NCBI GenBank assembly: GCA_026214975.1
Contig: CM047808.1
Span: forward strand, 65,994,583 to 66,058,582
Length of the DNA: 64,000 bases
DNA from: Gentiana macrophylla
Lineage: Eukaryota; Streptophyta; Magnoliopsida; Gentianales; Gentianaceae
Direction of reading: 5' to 3'
The notes under the pieces were generated by a model that was not told the DNA's origin, made no database searches, and saw only the letters and a program-made list of their open reading frames with translations. Position numbers and translations under genes: made by a program. Below, piece after piece: positions 23,618-35,784 of this stretch (within the stretch, counting starts at the first letter, position 1; each line of letters starts with the position of its first letter).

Positions 23618-25300
23618 TGAAGGATGTAGGATCTTAGATCTAAACGGGTTAGATCTACGTGCAGCGGATGGATCACGACTTATACAACACAATACATAGT
23701 TAAAAGACTTAAACTACTACAAGGGGGATAAGATCATGTTACCAATATCGGGAAGAGACGCCTTGATCTTCCGATGATGTTCTCCACACGGCGGTTGGTG
23801 GAAACCCTTCTTGATACACGAACCTCTTTCATATGCAACACCAAGAAAAACTTAGCTCTAAAAAACCTAGACAAGAAAAACAATTTTTTTTCTCTCTTTT
23901 ACAAGTGTGGTGGTTGAATTTTTCATTGCCAATTACCCTTGGAATAACTCTCCTTTTTATAGGAGAGTAAATCCTTGCACTCCAAGTATTATAATTAATT
24001 AAATAAATAATTAATTATTAATCACAATAAATGATAATTCCATATATAATTGATTATGATCAATTAATCAATCAATTATAAATTTACCATATCTTTTATT
24101 TACCAAAACACAAGAAAGTCAATTCTTATGTTTTACAATAGAGATTGGCGCCACCTAGTAGGGTTTTAAGCCAACATAAAATGTCTTTTATGTGTATTAT
24201 ATTATTTAGCCCAACTAAATAATATCCATGCATATCAATTAATTAGCCCAGCCAATTAATTATCATTGAGGCCCAAATAACAAGAATATCATTCCGAATT
24301 ATAGAAGCCACATCGGGGACCATGGACCAATAACCAGTAGCTCCAATAATTAATTATTCATCGAATTGAATAAGTACATTAATTATTAATTCCGGGATTA
24401 CGCCACCATAAATCCGAAACTGAACTCTACCGATTATAGATGTATACTTGTACTCAACCCATAGAGTGAATAAGCGTCCATTGATATAATCACTACAAAC
24501 GGATTAACCCTCCATAGACTGTCCATTCTGAGTGGGAAGTCTCCGTGAACCCGACTTAGAATATCTTATCCTTATTTACCTTTAACCCCCTGATGATCAA
24601 TTAGTACACATATCTGACTAGTGGCTAATTAGTCAAATGTGAACTCCCGGGATCGATCACTTTCTTAGGGCTAACAAATAAGGACACTGTCTCTCTACTT
24701 CCCGCAGGAAGGAATGGATTCCATGTCTGTGAAAATCAGAAATACTCACTCATCAGGAGATAGTGCCAATGAGAAGTGGCTTGGAACACATATTCGAGTG
24801 AACCGTAACTAACACATCAAACACTATCCCGAGACAAGCAGCACCATGTGATCACCTTAGGATTAAGGTTGATCCATATAAGATCATCTAATGATTTAAT
24901 AAGATTCCTCGATTACGGAATTATATCGTCAAATTCAGATTAAATCGGTTCAGTCCTATATTAATACCATCATATATAAATGCCCCACGTCGGTACCCTT
25001 TACCGACAGTCCAAATAAGACTATCACACCCTAAGGTGTTCTGGGCGCATTATTGGTGTTTTAATCAAGAGACCCTAAACTCTGATTAAGTTCACCACGG
25101 ACTAACAGTTTAAGCATATCTCCACTAACTCAATCCTCACGTGTAATCCATACACTGAGTTAAGTGGTAACATACAGATATACTTAGGGTTTGCAGCAGT
25201 GTATTACTTACAAGCACAAAGCAAGTAACTAAGATGAGATAAATTCTGTCATCCATTTAAAACAATTACACAAATTGCCGTTCGGGCACTACACCTAACA
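23618..25300 (-). repeat. Element A 5' LTR
   Basis: Top strand TGAAGGATGTAGG to CACCTAACA, followed by TSD GTGTT. A TATA-like TATAAAAA (minus) is at 23954-23961. It aligns along its full length to 4304-5980. Confidence 0.88.
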
Positions 25301-25305
25301 GTGTT

Positions 25306-26855
25306 TACATTTGAAATGAACTCAGTTGGAGAAACTGACTCTAAAAGAGAAACAGAGCACACATACATGATCTGAAGAAGACAAGTTCCCTTAGGGACAC
25401 AGATTCAATTGGCTTATCTAGAAGTAGAAGGCTGAGGGAACAAACACTCTTTAGAAGGCCGGGGGACACAGATCCAGTTCTTAAAGATTGAAGAACTAAG
25501 GGTGCAAACTCAGTTTAAGAAGACTAAAGCCAAGAGTGTAAAGTTAGAATTCAGGCAAGTCTGGGATGATCTGAACTGACTTTATGGATCTTGTATCAAG
25601 ACCTAAGATGCATAAGGACAATGACATCTTGGATGAGTTATATGATAGGGTGTACTATGATTAAATAAATAATAATCTGATGAAGAAAGAGTACTGAGTT
25701 TTGAAGAATTGTAAAAACTCAGTTAATGCTCATAAAGCGGAAAACTGACACACCCAATTTACTCAGTTTCAAGCTGAAGAGATTAAAAAATGAAAAATAA
25801 TCTAACCGTTATAAAGCAAGCAATACAATTGGATTAAAGAATTGTCAGAAAGGACACTGACATTCAACAGAATAGCAGGACCACCAATAGAAACAAGAAT
25901 TCAAATTGAAATGATATGAACGTTGGAAAAACCCCAATATATATACCACTTCTACATCAAGAAGAGGTGCAGAGTTCTAAGGAAAAACATATCAAGAAAG
26001 ATTTTAGTAAGGGGGAAAGTGAATTAAAAAGAACTCCTGCTTTATTCTATATTGCAAGATCAACAAAAAGATATATTCAAAGTGTTCTTAAGTATTCAAA
26101 TAAACATCAAGATTTACAAATGAAGACATCAGAGCTTACTGTGCCAATCATATAGATCAAGAAGAAGAAGCTCACATCACAAGTTGAATCATAGTTATTG
26201 ATTCAAGTCTCAACTTTGATTTTTATCAAAGTTTTAGACTGGGAAACACCAAGAAGGTGTGAAGGACTGTTGAGTGCGGCCAGGAAGACTGTGTTTGTGA
26301 TGAGCTGGTGAAGAGGCAATACAACCCTTAAAGGACCAGTGGTGCAAGCAGATGCAGAGCAGTAATCCTACCTATTCTATTGTTACTTAGATAGTGAAAC
26401 TAGGGATTTGTGAAGGACTATCAGTTTAAGACTTTTTGTAACCAATCTACCTCAAAGAGTTCTAGTGGAATTTTGCTCCACATCACTGGGGAAGAGAAGA
26501 GTGACAAGATTACACCACCTGGAACCTCTATAAACTCTGTCTCATTTATTTATTTACTTTATGCATTTATTTTCTGCATTCTAGTTTATCTCATCAGAAC
26601 ACAAACTCAGCAAACATCAAAAACTGAATGAGCACTGCATCATTTACACAAACTGATAACTGAACAATCAGAGGCTTAATTTATCCGCTGCCAGTTAACT
26701 CATTTTGATCATAAGTTTGGTTGATTTATACACAGCTAAGTTAGCTTAACTCCACAAAAATTTTAATCTGAACGTAAGTTGTTTCAAATCCAGGTTTTAT
26801 GGGACAAGTTTATTCCCCCCTGTAAACTTGTCTAAGCTTTTTCACGGGACCAATA
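25306..26855 (+). repeat. Solo LTR F, right part
   Basis: Continuation of F after element A. It keeps the landmarks of the H LTR in sense orientation, such as AACTCAG/CTGAGTT words, GAGTGTAAAGTTAG, CCGCTGCCAGTTAACTC and a final CACGGGACCAATA. No PBS or internal region follows, so F is a solo LTR left by recombination between its two LTRs. Two small open frames (25916-26155, 26410-26631) have no motifs. Confidence 0.7.
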
Positions 26856-27389
26856 GGGATAGATGCAGTTATGAAGGATGAGAGATCAAACTCAGTTTTT
26901 GAAGAACTGAGGGGGCAGACTCGGTTTATGAGGACTAAAGCTCGAGTATATAATGTTAGAATTCTGGTAAGTTTGTGATCGCTTGAACTAACTTTATAGA
27001 TCTTTTATGAAGGTCTGAGTTACATAATGACAATGTAGCTTAGTTATTTTAGGAGATTGAATTGGGTACTCTGATCTCACAAAACATAGGATCACATGAA
27101 GAATAGAGGACTCGGTCTTTAAGAAGAGAATAAAACCAGAGTTAATGCTCTATATCATTTGAAAACATAAAACTAAAAAGACTCAATTTCAACTAAGAAT
27201 CAATCAGCTAATCAGTTTTACATGGGAATCAAAACGTTGAAGATCAAGTTAAATGATTGGCTGAGTGTCTGAAATGTCAGAATAGTCACTGATAAAGTCT
27301 GACAACATGGTATAATATTACATGGAATCCAACTTGAACGTTAAGAAATTCAAAATTTGAATGTTGGATTTGCACCTATGAATAGAGGA
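26856..27389 (+). repeat. LTR fragment G, right part, truncated
   Basis: Resumes the Sirevirus-like LTR interrupted at 4040: a run from GGGATAGATGCAG through CTGAGGGGGCAGACTCGG and AGAATTCTGGTAAG matches the mid-LTR of F and H. It stops near CACCTATGAATAGAGGAC, the equivalent of the H TATA/start region. The LTR's 3' half is missing, replaced by the LINE-like fragment. Confidence 0.6.
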
Positions 27390-28189
27390 CTTTTTTTTAA
27401 GAAAACATTTTTATTTTATTAAAATATAAAAGAATAAAGTGCTACAAAGTCAATGCCATATCTCGGCCCGCCCCAAGTACGTGATGGAGTCCATAGCATG
27501 ACCTCCTTAAACCCTATGCGTGGCAAACCCAGTGTAGAAAAATCCATCACATAGGGAAGAGTACTCGCCCTATGCACCCCCAAAATCCCTACACCATAAA
27601 TATTACAATCATATACATCAAAATTATCCTCCACTCGAAACCTGTCCTTGCTCAAGCACAAAAGATAGCACGATTGATTCCGCATAGCAATTCCAAGGAA
27701 AAAAAGTAGCCCATGTATCCAACCAAGGTATGAGCGAAAGCCTCCGAACAAGCGCATGAAGCATGAAAACTGTAACAACCCTTCTCCACCTTGTCCTTGC
27801 TACTACAACCCAACGGATGGTTACACCTGGCATAAGAGGAAGATGATAACCCCAAAAATAGCTAAAGAAGATAATAACCCAAAAAGGAACAAGGACACCT
27901 GGATTGCACCCCTAACATGATGATAGGGGTTCATTTAACCCTTTCTGTCTTCCGCCAGAATTCTACTGATCTGCGTCATCTTCAAAGAGAAATGCCCGGT
28001 CCAAGCTAGCCGAACATGAATCCTCAAAATGAAAACGCCGGATAAAGCATAGAAATCAGGGAGCCATTAAAAATAAACCATGATAAAAAGAATCCAATAA
28101 AGGAACATGTACACCTGAATTGCACCCCTAACATCATGATAGGGGTGCTTCTAGATATCGACGCCAGTCATGTCCTTGGAGGAGGTGCC
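27390..28189 (-). mobile_element. Probable 3' end of a LINE, 5' truncated
   Basis: On the minus strand the segment ends in TTTAATAAAATAAAAATG and a run of A (top-strand T run at 27390-27399), as expected of a polyadenylated non-LTR element. It contains two diverged copies of a word with ACACCTG-ATTGCACCCCTAACAT-ATGATAGGGGT (about 27896-27930 and 28110-28150), each able to pair ACCCCTA with TAGGGGT. The 119-codon frame at 27419-27778 has no known motif. No RT or endonuclease is present, so the LINE assignment rests only on the tail. Confidence 0.35.
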
Positions 28190-28429
28190 TGTTAGTAATA
28201 TCATCCGCAACGGAATCGATTTAAGGATCTAGATCTATAACTTACACGTAATAAAATAACTAGATCTACATCTACAAGGGGGTTTTAGATCATACCTCTT
28301 GGATCTCAAAATCCAAGTAGAAGAACCGCAAACAAAAGATGGTGTGAAGAGCACCACGATCTTCCGCACGTGTGATCCAAGCAACTCCCGGTGGAAGGAA
28401 ATCCTCGTCTCGAATCCCTCCCGATATGC
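28190..28429 (-). repeat. Element C 3' LTR, left part
   Basis: Starts TGTTAGTAATATCATCC and aligns loosely with the beginning of A's LTR (AGATCTA, ACAAGGGGG, ACCTCTTGGAT). The last five bases, TATGC (28425-28429), are B's target-site duplication. The LTR resumes at 42926. Confidence 0.7.
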
Positions 28430-28790
28430 TGTTAGGTGTAGTGCCTGAAAGACAATTTGTGTAATTTTTTTTAATAATGGATGACATAATTTATCTCATT
28501 TTAGTTACTTGCTTTGTGCTTGTAAAGTAATACACTGCTGCAAACCCTAAGTACATCTGTATGTAACCACTTAACTCAGTGTATGGATTTTCACGTGAGG
28601 ATTGAGTTAGTGGAGATATGCTTAAACTGTTAGTCCGTGGTGAACTTAATCAGAGTTTAGGGTCTCTTGATTAAAACACCCATAATGCGCCCAGAACACC
28701 TTGAGGTGTGATAATCTTATCCGGACTATCGGTAGAGGGTACCTACGTGGGGCATTTATATATGATGGCATTCATATAGAACTAGACCGA

Positions 28791-30271
28791 TGTTGGGGAG
28801 ATTTTGCATCATTAAAACAAAAGAAAATTTATAAACCTATACTACCATGCAAAACTGCCTCCTAACCGGCCGAATACCGGGTAGTTGCTAGTAAAGTTGG
28901 ATAAGTACGGGTATCGATCCTCAGGGAAAAGGGATGTTGAATCTAATCTAATTAATCCTCTCAATTGTTACTAACGAAAACAAATAAACGAAGAACTAAC
29001 AAATAAACTCATAGAACAAGTAAACTAAATCTAAACTAGAACAAATAATAAAAACCTAAACTAAACTAAAGATACATGGGATCAAACAGTGCACAAACCA
29101 AGTGATTTCAATCCTAGTTCATCTCATGATTTAAATTCAAATTGCGGTTTCACCTTTACACGAGACACAAACCCCTAATCTCATAGTGAATCTGTATTCT
29201 CAAGCTATGAAATCCTACTCTCGTAGTGAATTCAATTTATCAATCTCTCCTCTCTCAAATGTTGAGACCGATATTCCATACAAAACGAAGGTGTAGATTC
29301 AAGTTAACTCTCGTATTTTAGAACCTAACAACCTAGATAATCAACCGATTAACTTGTCATCATTAATGATTAAAAATCCTTTCTTTTTATGGTGATCTAG
29401 TTTACGCAACTTTCGTATGTTGTAACTATCAATCGCAAACAAATCTCTCGACAAAGTTCACACATAGCATCATAATCAAAGAAAGATACAAAATCAATTA
29501 AAGATCATAAAAAACGAATAAGGACTGAATAAATTAAATAAATAAACTCACGTAGTTTGGTACATGATTGAATCCATGAATCGAAAACGGAAGAAAAACG
29601 ACATCCTAATCTAACCCGGATCACCCGAGCACAAGGCTCGGGTGACCGGCCTTGAAAAGCCAAGTTGCCGCTGCTTTACTGTGAATAATGCGGCTGAATA
29701 AATTATGTAGAATTAGGGTTGATCATGCGGCTGTTTATATAGAGGTTTAGGTCGGTTGCTTAAGTCGGCTGGGTTGGACGCCCGTTTGAAGGCAGTCTGA
29801 ACTCTCTGTATTGCTTCTGCATGGAATATTTATTGGAATAAAACTTCTAAAATTCATATCTTGAGTTGTAGACCTCCAAAAATTATGATCCGAATGTCAT
29901 AAAAAATCTCTCGGAAAACTCTACAACTTTCATTAAGGACTCTTCTTCAGAAAACGCCTTTTTGATTAGCCCGTTGTATTACGAGTATATTTCGGGATTT
30001 TCCACTCGAATTCATCTCTTTAAAATCATCCTTTCCATCAACAATGTGTATCTACAATGTAGGAAAAACATACCAAAGCGTAACACAATCCTAAAATAAT
30101 ATAAAATCATGATTTAAACACATAAATCGCTACATTTTGCAATTTAACCTATTAGAAACACCATTTACTCAATTAATCGATTATAAGCTCGATTTCTATG
30201 AAAATCCTAAGAATATGGGGAATATTGACATAAAATATATCCTTATAAAACGTATAAAATCACCCTTAACA
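28791..30271 (-). repeat. Element D 3' LTR
   Basis: 1481 bp, TG...CA ends, matching 32951-34427 with few changes (for example a CTG/TCG difference near 28855). AT-rich with no open frame of note. Confidence 0.9.
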
Positions 30272-30284
30272 ACTCCCCCACACT
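30272..30284 (-). promoter_or_regulatory. Element D polypurine tract
   Basis: Minus strand AGTGTGGGGGAGT abuts the 3' LTR. A second, similar tract (CTAAGTGTGGGGGAG, 31291-31306) lies about 1 kb inside, after a CTTGAGGACAAG-like word, as often seen in Tat-type elements. Confidence 0.8.
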
Positions 30285-31794
30285 TAAACCTTGCTCGTCC
30301 CGAGCAAGACAAAACATAATCATCACTCGAGACAAATAAACACTTATGCAAATATAAAACATATTCAAGTAGTTTAGAGGTTCACCCAAGTGAGTGTGTG
30401 CATAGCCATAATAAATTTCCACTAAATCCACACTTGAAATTGATTCAAGCAAAACTAGCCAACATCCCATTTAAATTAGACATATAAAACGATTATAACA
30501 TGCACCTCACAAAACATACAAACCCGAAAAAATAATAGGGATCATTTAAAATATTTCCGACATACTTAGAGGATAGTCCCTACAACATATCTTTCAGATT
30601 TATCTTTGGGGATAAGATCGACGATAACTAAGTCTTTCCTTTAATTCATATCACTATTCTCATAAGTTGATTTAATTATTTCACTTAAATACACATCGAA
30701 TGAGCTATTGCCCTCATGTGAGAATAGGACATTTCCGCTAATCCCTACCTACTCCAATCATAAGGCAACTTTTTCTAAGCTGTCGTGAGCTTTTGGTCAT
30801 GATAGTGGAATAGGACATTCGTGGTATGACCTACCTCACTCAAATCATCGACCCGACTTTAACACACATTTATAATTTAAAACAACTTCACTTATTCACT
30901 TCATTTCAAAAGCGCAATAGTTACGTTTCATTTATCACATTCAAACCTTAAGATATTCACAGTATGTCATACTTTAACTCTAAATACAAACTATTAAAAT
31001 TTTCAAAATTCGTATGGAAGCAAAGAATCATGCGATAATCATCAAAAATCTCTAATCAAATGGGTATGGCTTAAAAACATAGCTCATCATCTACTATGGC
31101 ACGTGAAAAATAGTGTCGGGTGAAACAACTAAATTTACTAAATATGCAGAATACAGCATCAATTATATAAAATCTCGAATAAAGACATGCAATGCTCACT
31201 CGGGACAAAACAAAAATTTTAAAATTAAGCACTTTTCATAGAAATATAATAGAAATTGAGCAAACGACTCATAGATACATGAAAACCATCCTCTCCCCCA
31301 CACTTAGATTCCAACTTGTCCTCAAGTTGTGCAGAAATAATAAATTAGAGAACTTAGCTGATTGGATGCTGGCAATTCCGGAAAAATCGGTAAAAACCAA
31401 AATTGTTTGCATAGCTCAAGTGGTCGTGGAGCATCACAGTAAACCGAACTCATCGTGAAAGTGCTGTGACTATCAAAAATATCCTGCCAGACTTGATCAA
31501 TGCAAAAAGAGTCTACGGGGAAAAAGAAAATATTACATATATAAAGCACATGGAAAAGGAGATATAGAGATATTTCAAATTTAAGCTCATATAAAGATGG
31601 AATACATATACATGGAACATTACACAACAATGAGCCAGTGCAACTACATGAAAATATACAACAATGCAGCCTACATGATATGCAATCCTAAAAATAAAAT
31701 AAATAAATTACGGCGGCTTAGGTGAGCAAGTTGAGAAGACAACCTACGGTGACTACGGCCCGTGCGAAATCGAAAAAAAAAGCGAGGTAGTATT

Positions 31795-32290
31795 ACGAAA
31801 CCGACGATTAACTACACTCAAGAAAAATAAAAGAAAAATAGGAAAACAATGCAACTAGATGACATGCAACTAAATGATATGCATCTAAGTGATATGTAAA
31901 AATAAAAGAAAATAAAAGAAAGAAAACTAGCCCACTCATTAGCAACATGACATGTATATAATAAACGTCTACCAAATAATGACGAGGTTTACGATAACCG
32001 CGATCTTTGTTCATTACTTGCAGTGTAGACGCGCTTTAAGACTCATCAAAAGGTGATAGCATTATGGAAACCAACAGTTAGCTATACTAAGCGGATATAA
32101 CTCATATGGACTAGGCGTAGCATACGGAAAACCGGCGATAGCTACCCATATGAGTTACAAAACTAACAAGGAAGCACATAAGTCTCAAAGCTTAAAAGAT
32201 TCATCACGGTATGTAGCATCACGAAAACCGACATTAGCTACTAATTGACACGAAGACCGTTATAGCATACGAGAACCGGCGATAACTATA
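31795..32290 (-). repeat. Dispersed ~25-bp repeats in D
   Basis: Variants of TAGCATACGAAAACCGGCGATAGCTA occur near 31795, 32064, 32122, 32221 and 32269. Spacing is irregular and the copies differ at several positions. Function unknown. Confidence 0.7.
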
Positions 32291-32921
32291 ACTTGCATAG
32301 ATGAATCATGTAAATAAAAAAATTAATCAATTATTCAACATGGATTCATAGATGGAAAGGTGTAAACATGCAAGTTCGGATCATCTACGTAAAAACAATT
32401 AGCCACGAAGCTCAAATTAAAGTATCCATATCAAATAAAGCATTAAAAATCAAGTTAAGAGAAATTGGAACACGGGCGTCGCGTCAACAAAGCGGAGGCG
32501 GGCGTTCACTGGATTTTAGCCTCGGGCTTCGTTCGACAAGTCAAGCGGGCGTCCACTTGCAGATATGAATCGGGCGGGCGTTCACTTACGAGCGCTCGTC
32601 CAAACAACGAATATGCACGAAAAGCGCAGAACAACACGAGAAAAACCCTAATTATCCTAACGGTTCATCAACTCAAAACAACCACACGACATCGCGACCT
32701 CATCAAATTAAAGCACGAGAGGTTAGACTAGATTGCAACAACATATAATTCACGTCTCACAAATCGAGTAAAAAACTCTTTGCACATTCTTAACCTAACG
32801 ATCATCGAAACACGGCAAAAATAAAAACTCTCGATTTATTCAACGCTACTTTTATTGAAAGCGAAAAATAAAAAAAAAAAACGTAACAAAATCGAGAAAT
32901 TAATTCAACCAAATTCAACAA

Positions 32922-32947
32922 AGCGCCGATTCCCGGCAGCGGCCCAC
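32922..32947 (-). promoter_or_regulatory. Element D primer-binding site (approximate)
   Basis: Minus strand beside the 5' LTR reads AAGTGGGCCGCTGCCGGGAA, close to the TGGCGCCGTTGCCGGGGA site used by tRNA-Asp-primed Ty3/gypsy elements (and by E) but altered. Confidence 0.55.
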
Positions 32948-32950
32948 TTT

Positions 32951-34427
32951 TGTTGGGAGATTTTGCATCATTAAAACAAAAGAAAATTTATAAACCTATA
33001 CTACCATGCAAAATCGCCTCCTAACCGGCCGAATACCGGGTAGTTGCTAGTAAAGTTGGATAAGTGCGGTATCGATCCTCAGGGAAAAGGGATGTTGAAT
33101 CTAATCTAATTAATCCTCTCAATTGTTACTAACGAAATCAAATAAACGAAGAACTAACAAATAAACTCATAGAACAAGTAAACTAAATCTAAACTAGAAC
33201 AAATAATAAAAACCTAAACTAAACTAAAGATACATGGGATCAAACAGTGCACAAACCAAGTGATTTCAATCCTAGTTCATCTCATTATTTTAATTCAAAT
33301 TGCGGTTTCACCTTTACACGAGACACAAACCCCTAATCTCTTAGTGAATCTGTATTCTCAAGCTATGAAATCCTACTCGTAGTGAATTCAATTTATCAAT
33401 CTCTCCTCTCTCGAATGTTGAGACCGATATTCCATACAAAACGAAGGTGTAGATTCAAGTTAACTCTCGTATTTTAGAACCTAACAACCTAGATAATTAA
33501 CCGATTAACTTGTCATCATTAATGATTAAAAATCCTATCTTTGTATGGTGATCTAGTTTACGCAACTTTCGTATGTTGTAACTATCAATCGCAAACCAAT
33601 CTCTCGACAAAGTTCAAACATAGCATCATAATCAAAGAAAGATACAAAATCAATTAAAGATCATAAAAAACGAATAAGGACTGAATAAATTAAATAAATA
33701 AACTCACGTAGTTTGGTACATGATTGAATCCATGAATCGAAAACGGAAGAAAAACGACATCCTAATCTAACCCGGATCACCCGAGCACAAGGCTCGGGTG
33801 ACCGACCTTGAAAAGCCAAGTTGCCGCTGCTTTACTGTGAATAATGCGGCTGAATAAATTATGTAGAATTAGGGTTGATCATGCGGCTGTTTATATAGAG
33901 GTTTAGGTCGGCTGCTTAAGTCGGCTGGGTTGGACGCCCGTTTGAAGGCAGTCTGAACTCTCTGTATTGCTTCTGCATGGAATATTTATTGGAATAAAAC
34001 TTCTAAAATTCATATCTTGAGTTGTAGACCTCCAAAAATTATGATCCGAATGTCATAAAAAAGCTCTCGGAAAACTCTACAACTTTCATTAAGGACTCTT
34101 CTTCAGAAAACACCTTTTTGATTAGCCCGTCGTATTACGAGTATATTTCGGGATTTTCCACTCGAATTCATCTCTTTAAAATCATCCTTTCCATCAACAA
34201 TGTGTATCTACAATGTAGGAAAAACATACCAAAGCGTAACACAATCCTAAAATAATATAAAATCATGATTTAAACACATAAATCGCTACGTTTTGCAATT
34301 TAACCTATTAGAAACACCATTTACTCAATTAATCGATTATAAGCTCGATTTCTATGAAAATCCTAAGAATATGGGGAATATTGACATAAAATATATCCTT
34401 ATAAAACGTATAAAATCACCCTTAACA
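32951..34427 (-). repeat. Element D 5' LTR
   Basis: 1477 bp, starting TGTTGGGAGATTTTGC and ending CCCTTAACA, followed by TSD ACCGA. It aligns with 28791-30271 along its full length. Confidence 0.9.
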
Positions 34428-35772
34428 ACCGATTTAATCTGAATTTCTCGATATAATTCCGTAATCGAGGAATCTAATTAAATCATTAGATGATCATATA
34501 TGGATCAACCTTAATCCTGAGGTGATCACATGATGCTGCTTGTCTCGGGGTAGTGTTTGATGTGTTTGTTACGGTTCACTTCAATATGTGTTCCAAGCCA
34601 CTTCTCATTGGCACTATCTCTGCGATGAGTGAGTAGTTACGATTTTCACAGACATGGAATCCATTCCTTCCTGCAGAAGTAGAGAGACGATCCTTATTTG
34701 TTAGCCCTAAGAAAGTGATCGATCCCGGAGTTCATATTAGAATAATTGATCACTAGTCGATTATGTGAACTAATTGATCATCGAGGGGTTAATGGTAAAT
34801 AAGGATAAGATATTACGAGTCGGGTTCACGGAGACTTCCCTCGGAGAATGGACGATCTATGGAGGGTTAATCCGTATGTAGTGATTATATCAATGGGCGC
34901 TTATTCACTCTATGGGTTGAGTATAAGTATACATCCATGTCGATAGAGTTCGATTTAGGGTTTATGGTGGCGTAATCCCGGAATTAATAATTAATGTACT
35001 TATTATGTTCGATGAATAATCAATTATTGGAGCTACTGGTTATAGGTCCATGGTCCCCGATGTGGCTTCTGTAATTCGGACTAATAATCTTGTTATTTGG
35101 GTCTCAGTGATAATTAATTGGCTGGGCTAATTAATTGATATGCATGAATATTATTTAGTTGGGCTAAATAATATAATTCACATAAAAGACATTTTGTGTG
35201 GGCTTTTAAACCCTAGGGGTGGCGCCATTATGGTCTTAATTAGCACAAGAATTAATTTTCTTGTATTATGAAAATAAATGATATTCTTGTTATGTGATTG
35301 GTTGTATGACATGTTATTTGGTTTCCTATTTGTCAATAATATGTTACAATTATTCATTAAGGAAAATATATTTTTATTTTGTTTAATTAATTATTTATTT
35401 AATTAATTAAAACTTGGAGACCAATGATTTACTCTCCTATAAAAGGAGAGTTATTCCAAGTGTAAAAACACAAGGAAAAATTTCGCCCCATACACCATAA
35501 AAGAGAGAAAAAAAAATTAGTTTTCTTGTCTAGGGTTTTAGAGGAATGTGTTGAATATCAAGGAGGTTCGTGTATCAAGAAGGGTGTCCACCAACCGCCG
35601 TTTGGAGAACACATCGGAAGATCTTGGCTTCTCTTCCTACTATTGGTAACATGATCTTAACCCCTCTGTAGTAGTTTAAGTCCTTTAATTATGTATTGTG
35701 ATGTATAAATCGTGATCCATCCACTGCGCGTAGATCTAACTCGTTTAGATCTAAGAACCTGCATCCTTAATG

Positions 35773-35784
35773 TGGTATCAGAGC
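35773..35784 (+). promoter_or_regulatory. Element B primer-binding site
   Basis: TGGTATCAGAGC two bases after the 5' LTR is the exact complement expected for initiator-Met tRNA 3' end, the usual copia primer. Confidence 0.9.

Larger units (their letters stand above)
4304..25300 (-). mobile_element. Element A: LARD-like non-autonomous LTR retrotransposon
   Basis: Two LTRs (4304-5980 and 23618-25300, ends TGAAGG...CCTAACA) flank an internal region that lacks gag and pol. A perfect TSD GTGTT lies at 4299-4303 and 25301-25305. The minus orientation is set by the PBS beside the right LTR and the PPT beside the left LTR. Without nested element H (6968-19144) it measures about 8.8 kb, the same as element B, to which its LTRs and internal region align throughout. 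Lacking enzymes, it must be mobilised by proteins from another copia element. The initiator-Met-type PBS and 5-bp TSD support a copia partner. Confidence 0.88.
30272..32950 (-). mobile_element. Element D internal region (noncoding)
   Basis: About 2.7 kb without protein motifs; open frames such as 31192-31458 and 31322-31630 are short and overlap on both strands. It contains five ACGAAAACCGGCGATAGCTA-type repeats (31795-32290) and a GC-rich block (32470-32610) with repeated GGGCGT-CAC words. A polypurine-like tract occurs at 31291-31306. Confidence 0.75.
28791..34427 (-). mobile_element. Element D: non-autonomous Ty3/gypsy-like LTR element
   Basis: Near-identical LTRs 28791-30271 and 32951-34427 (TGTTGGG-AGATTTTGC to CCCTTAACA) and perfect TSD ACCGA (28786-28790, 34428-34432). 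Minus orientation is shown by AAGTGTGGGGGAGT next to the left LTR and a CTGCCGGGAATC-type PBS next to the right LTR. These signals resemble those of Tat/Athila-type Ty3/gypsy elements. The 2.7-kb internal region has no gag or pol. LTR similarity suggests a recent insertion. Confidence 0.85.
28430..35770 (+). repeat. Element B 5' LTR (interrupted by D)
   Basis: TGTTAGGTGTAGTGCC at 28430 to CCTGCATCCTTAA at 35770 (CTTCA in the other LTRs). Net length about 1.7 kb after removing D and its duplicated ACCGA. A TATA box TATAAAA lies at 35438-35444 inside CTCCTATAAAAGGAG. The break at 28790 is in ACCGATTTAATCTG, uninterrupted in the 3' LTR near 41560. Confidence 0.88.

Noticed and set aside
27419..27778. 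119-codon minus-strand ORF
   Set aside because: No recognised domain; overlaps other frames and lies in the presumed LINE 3' region.
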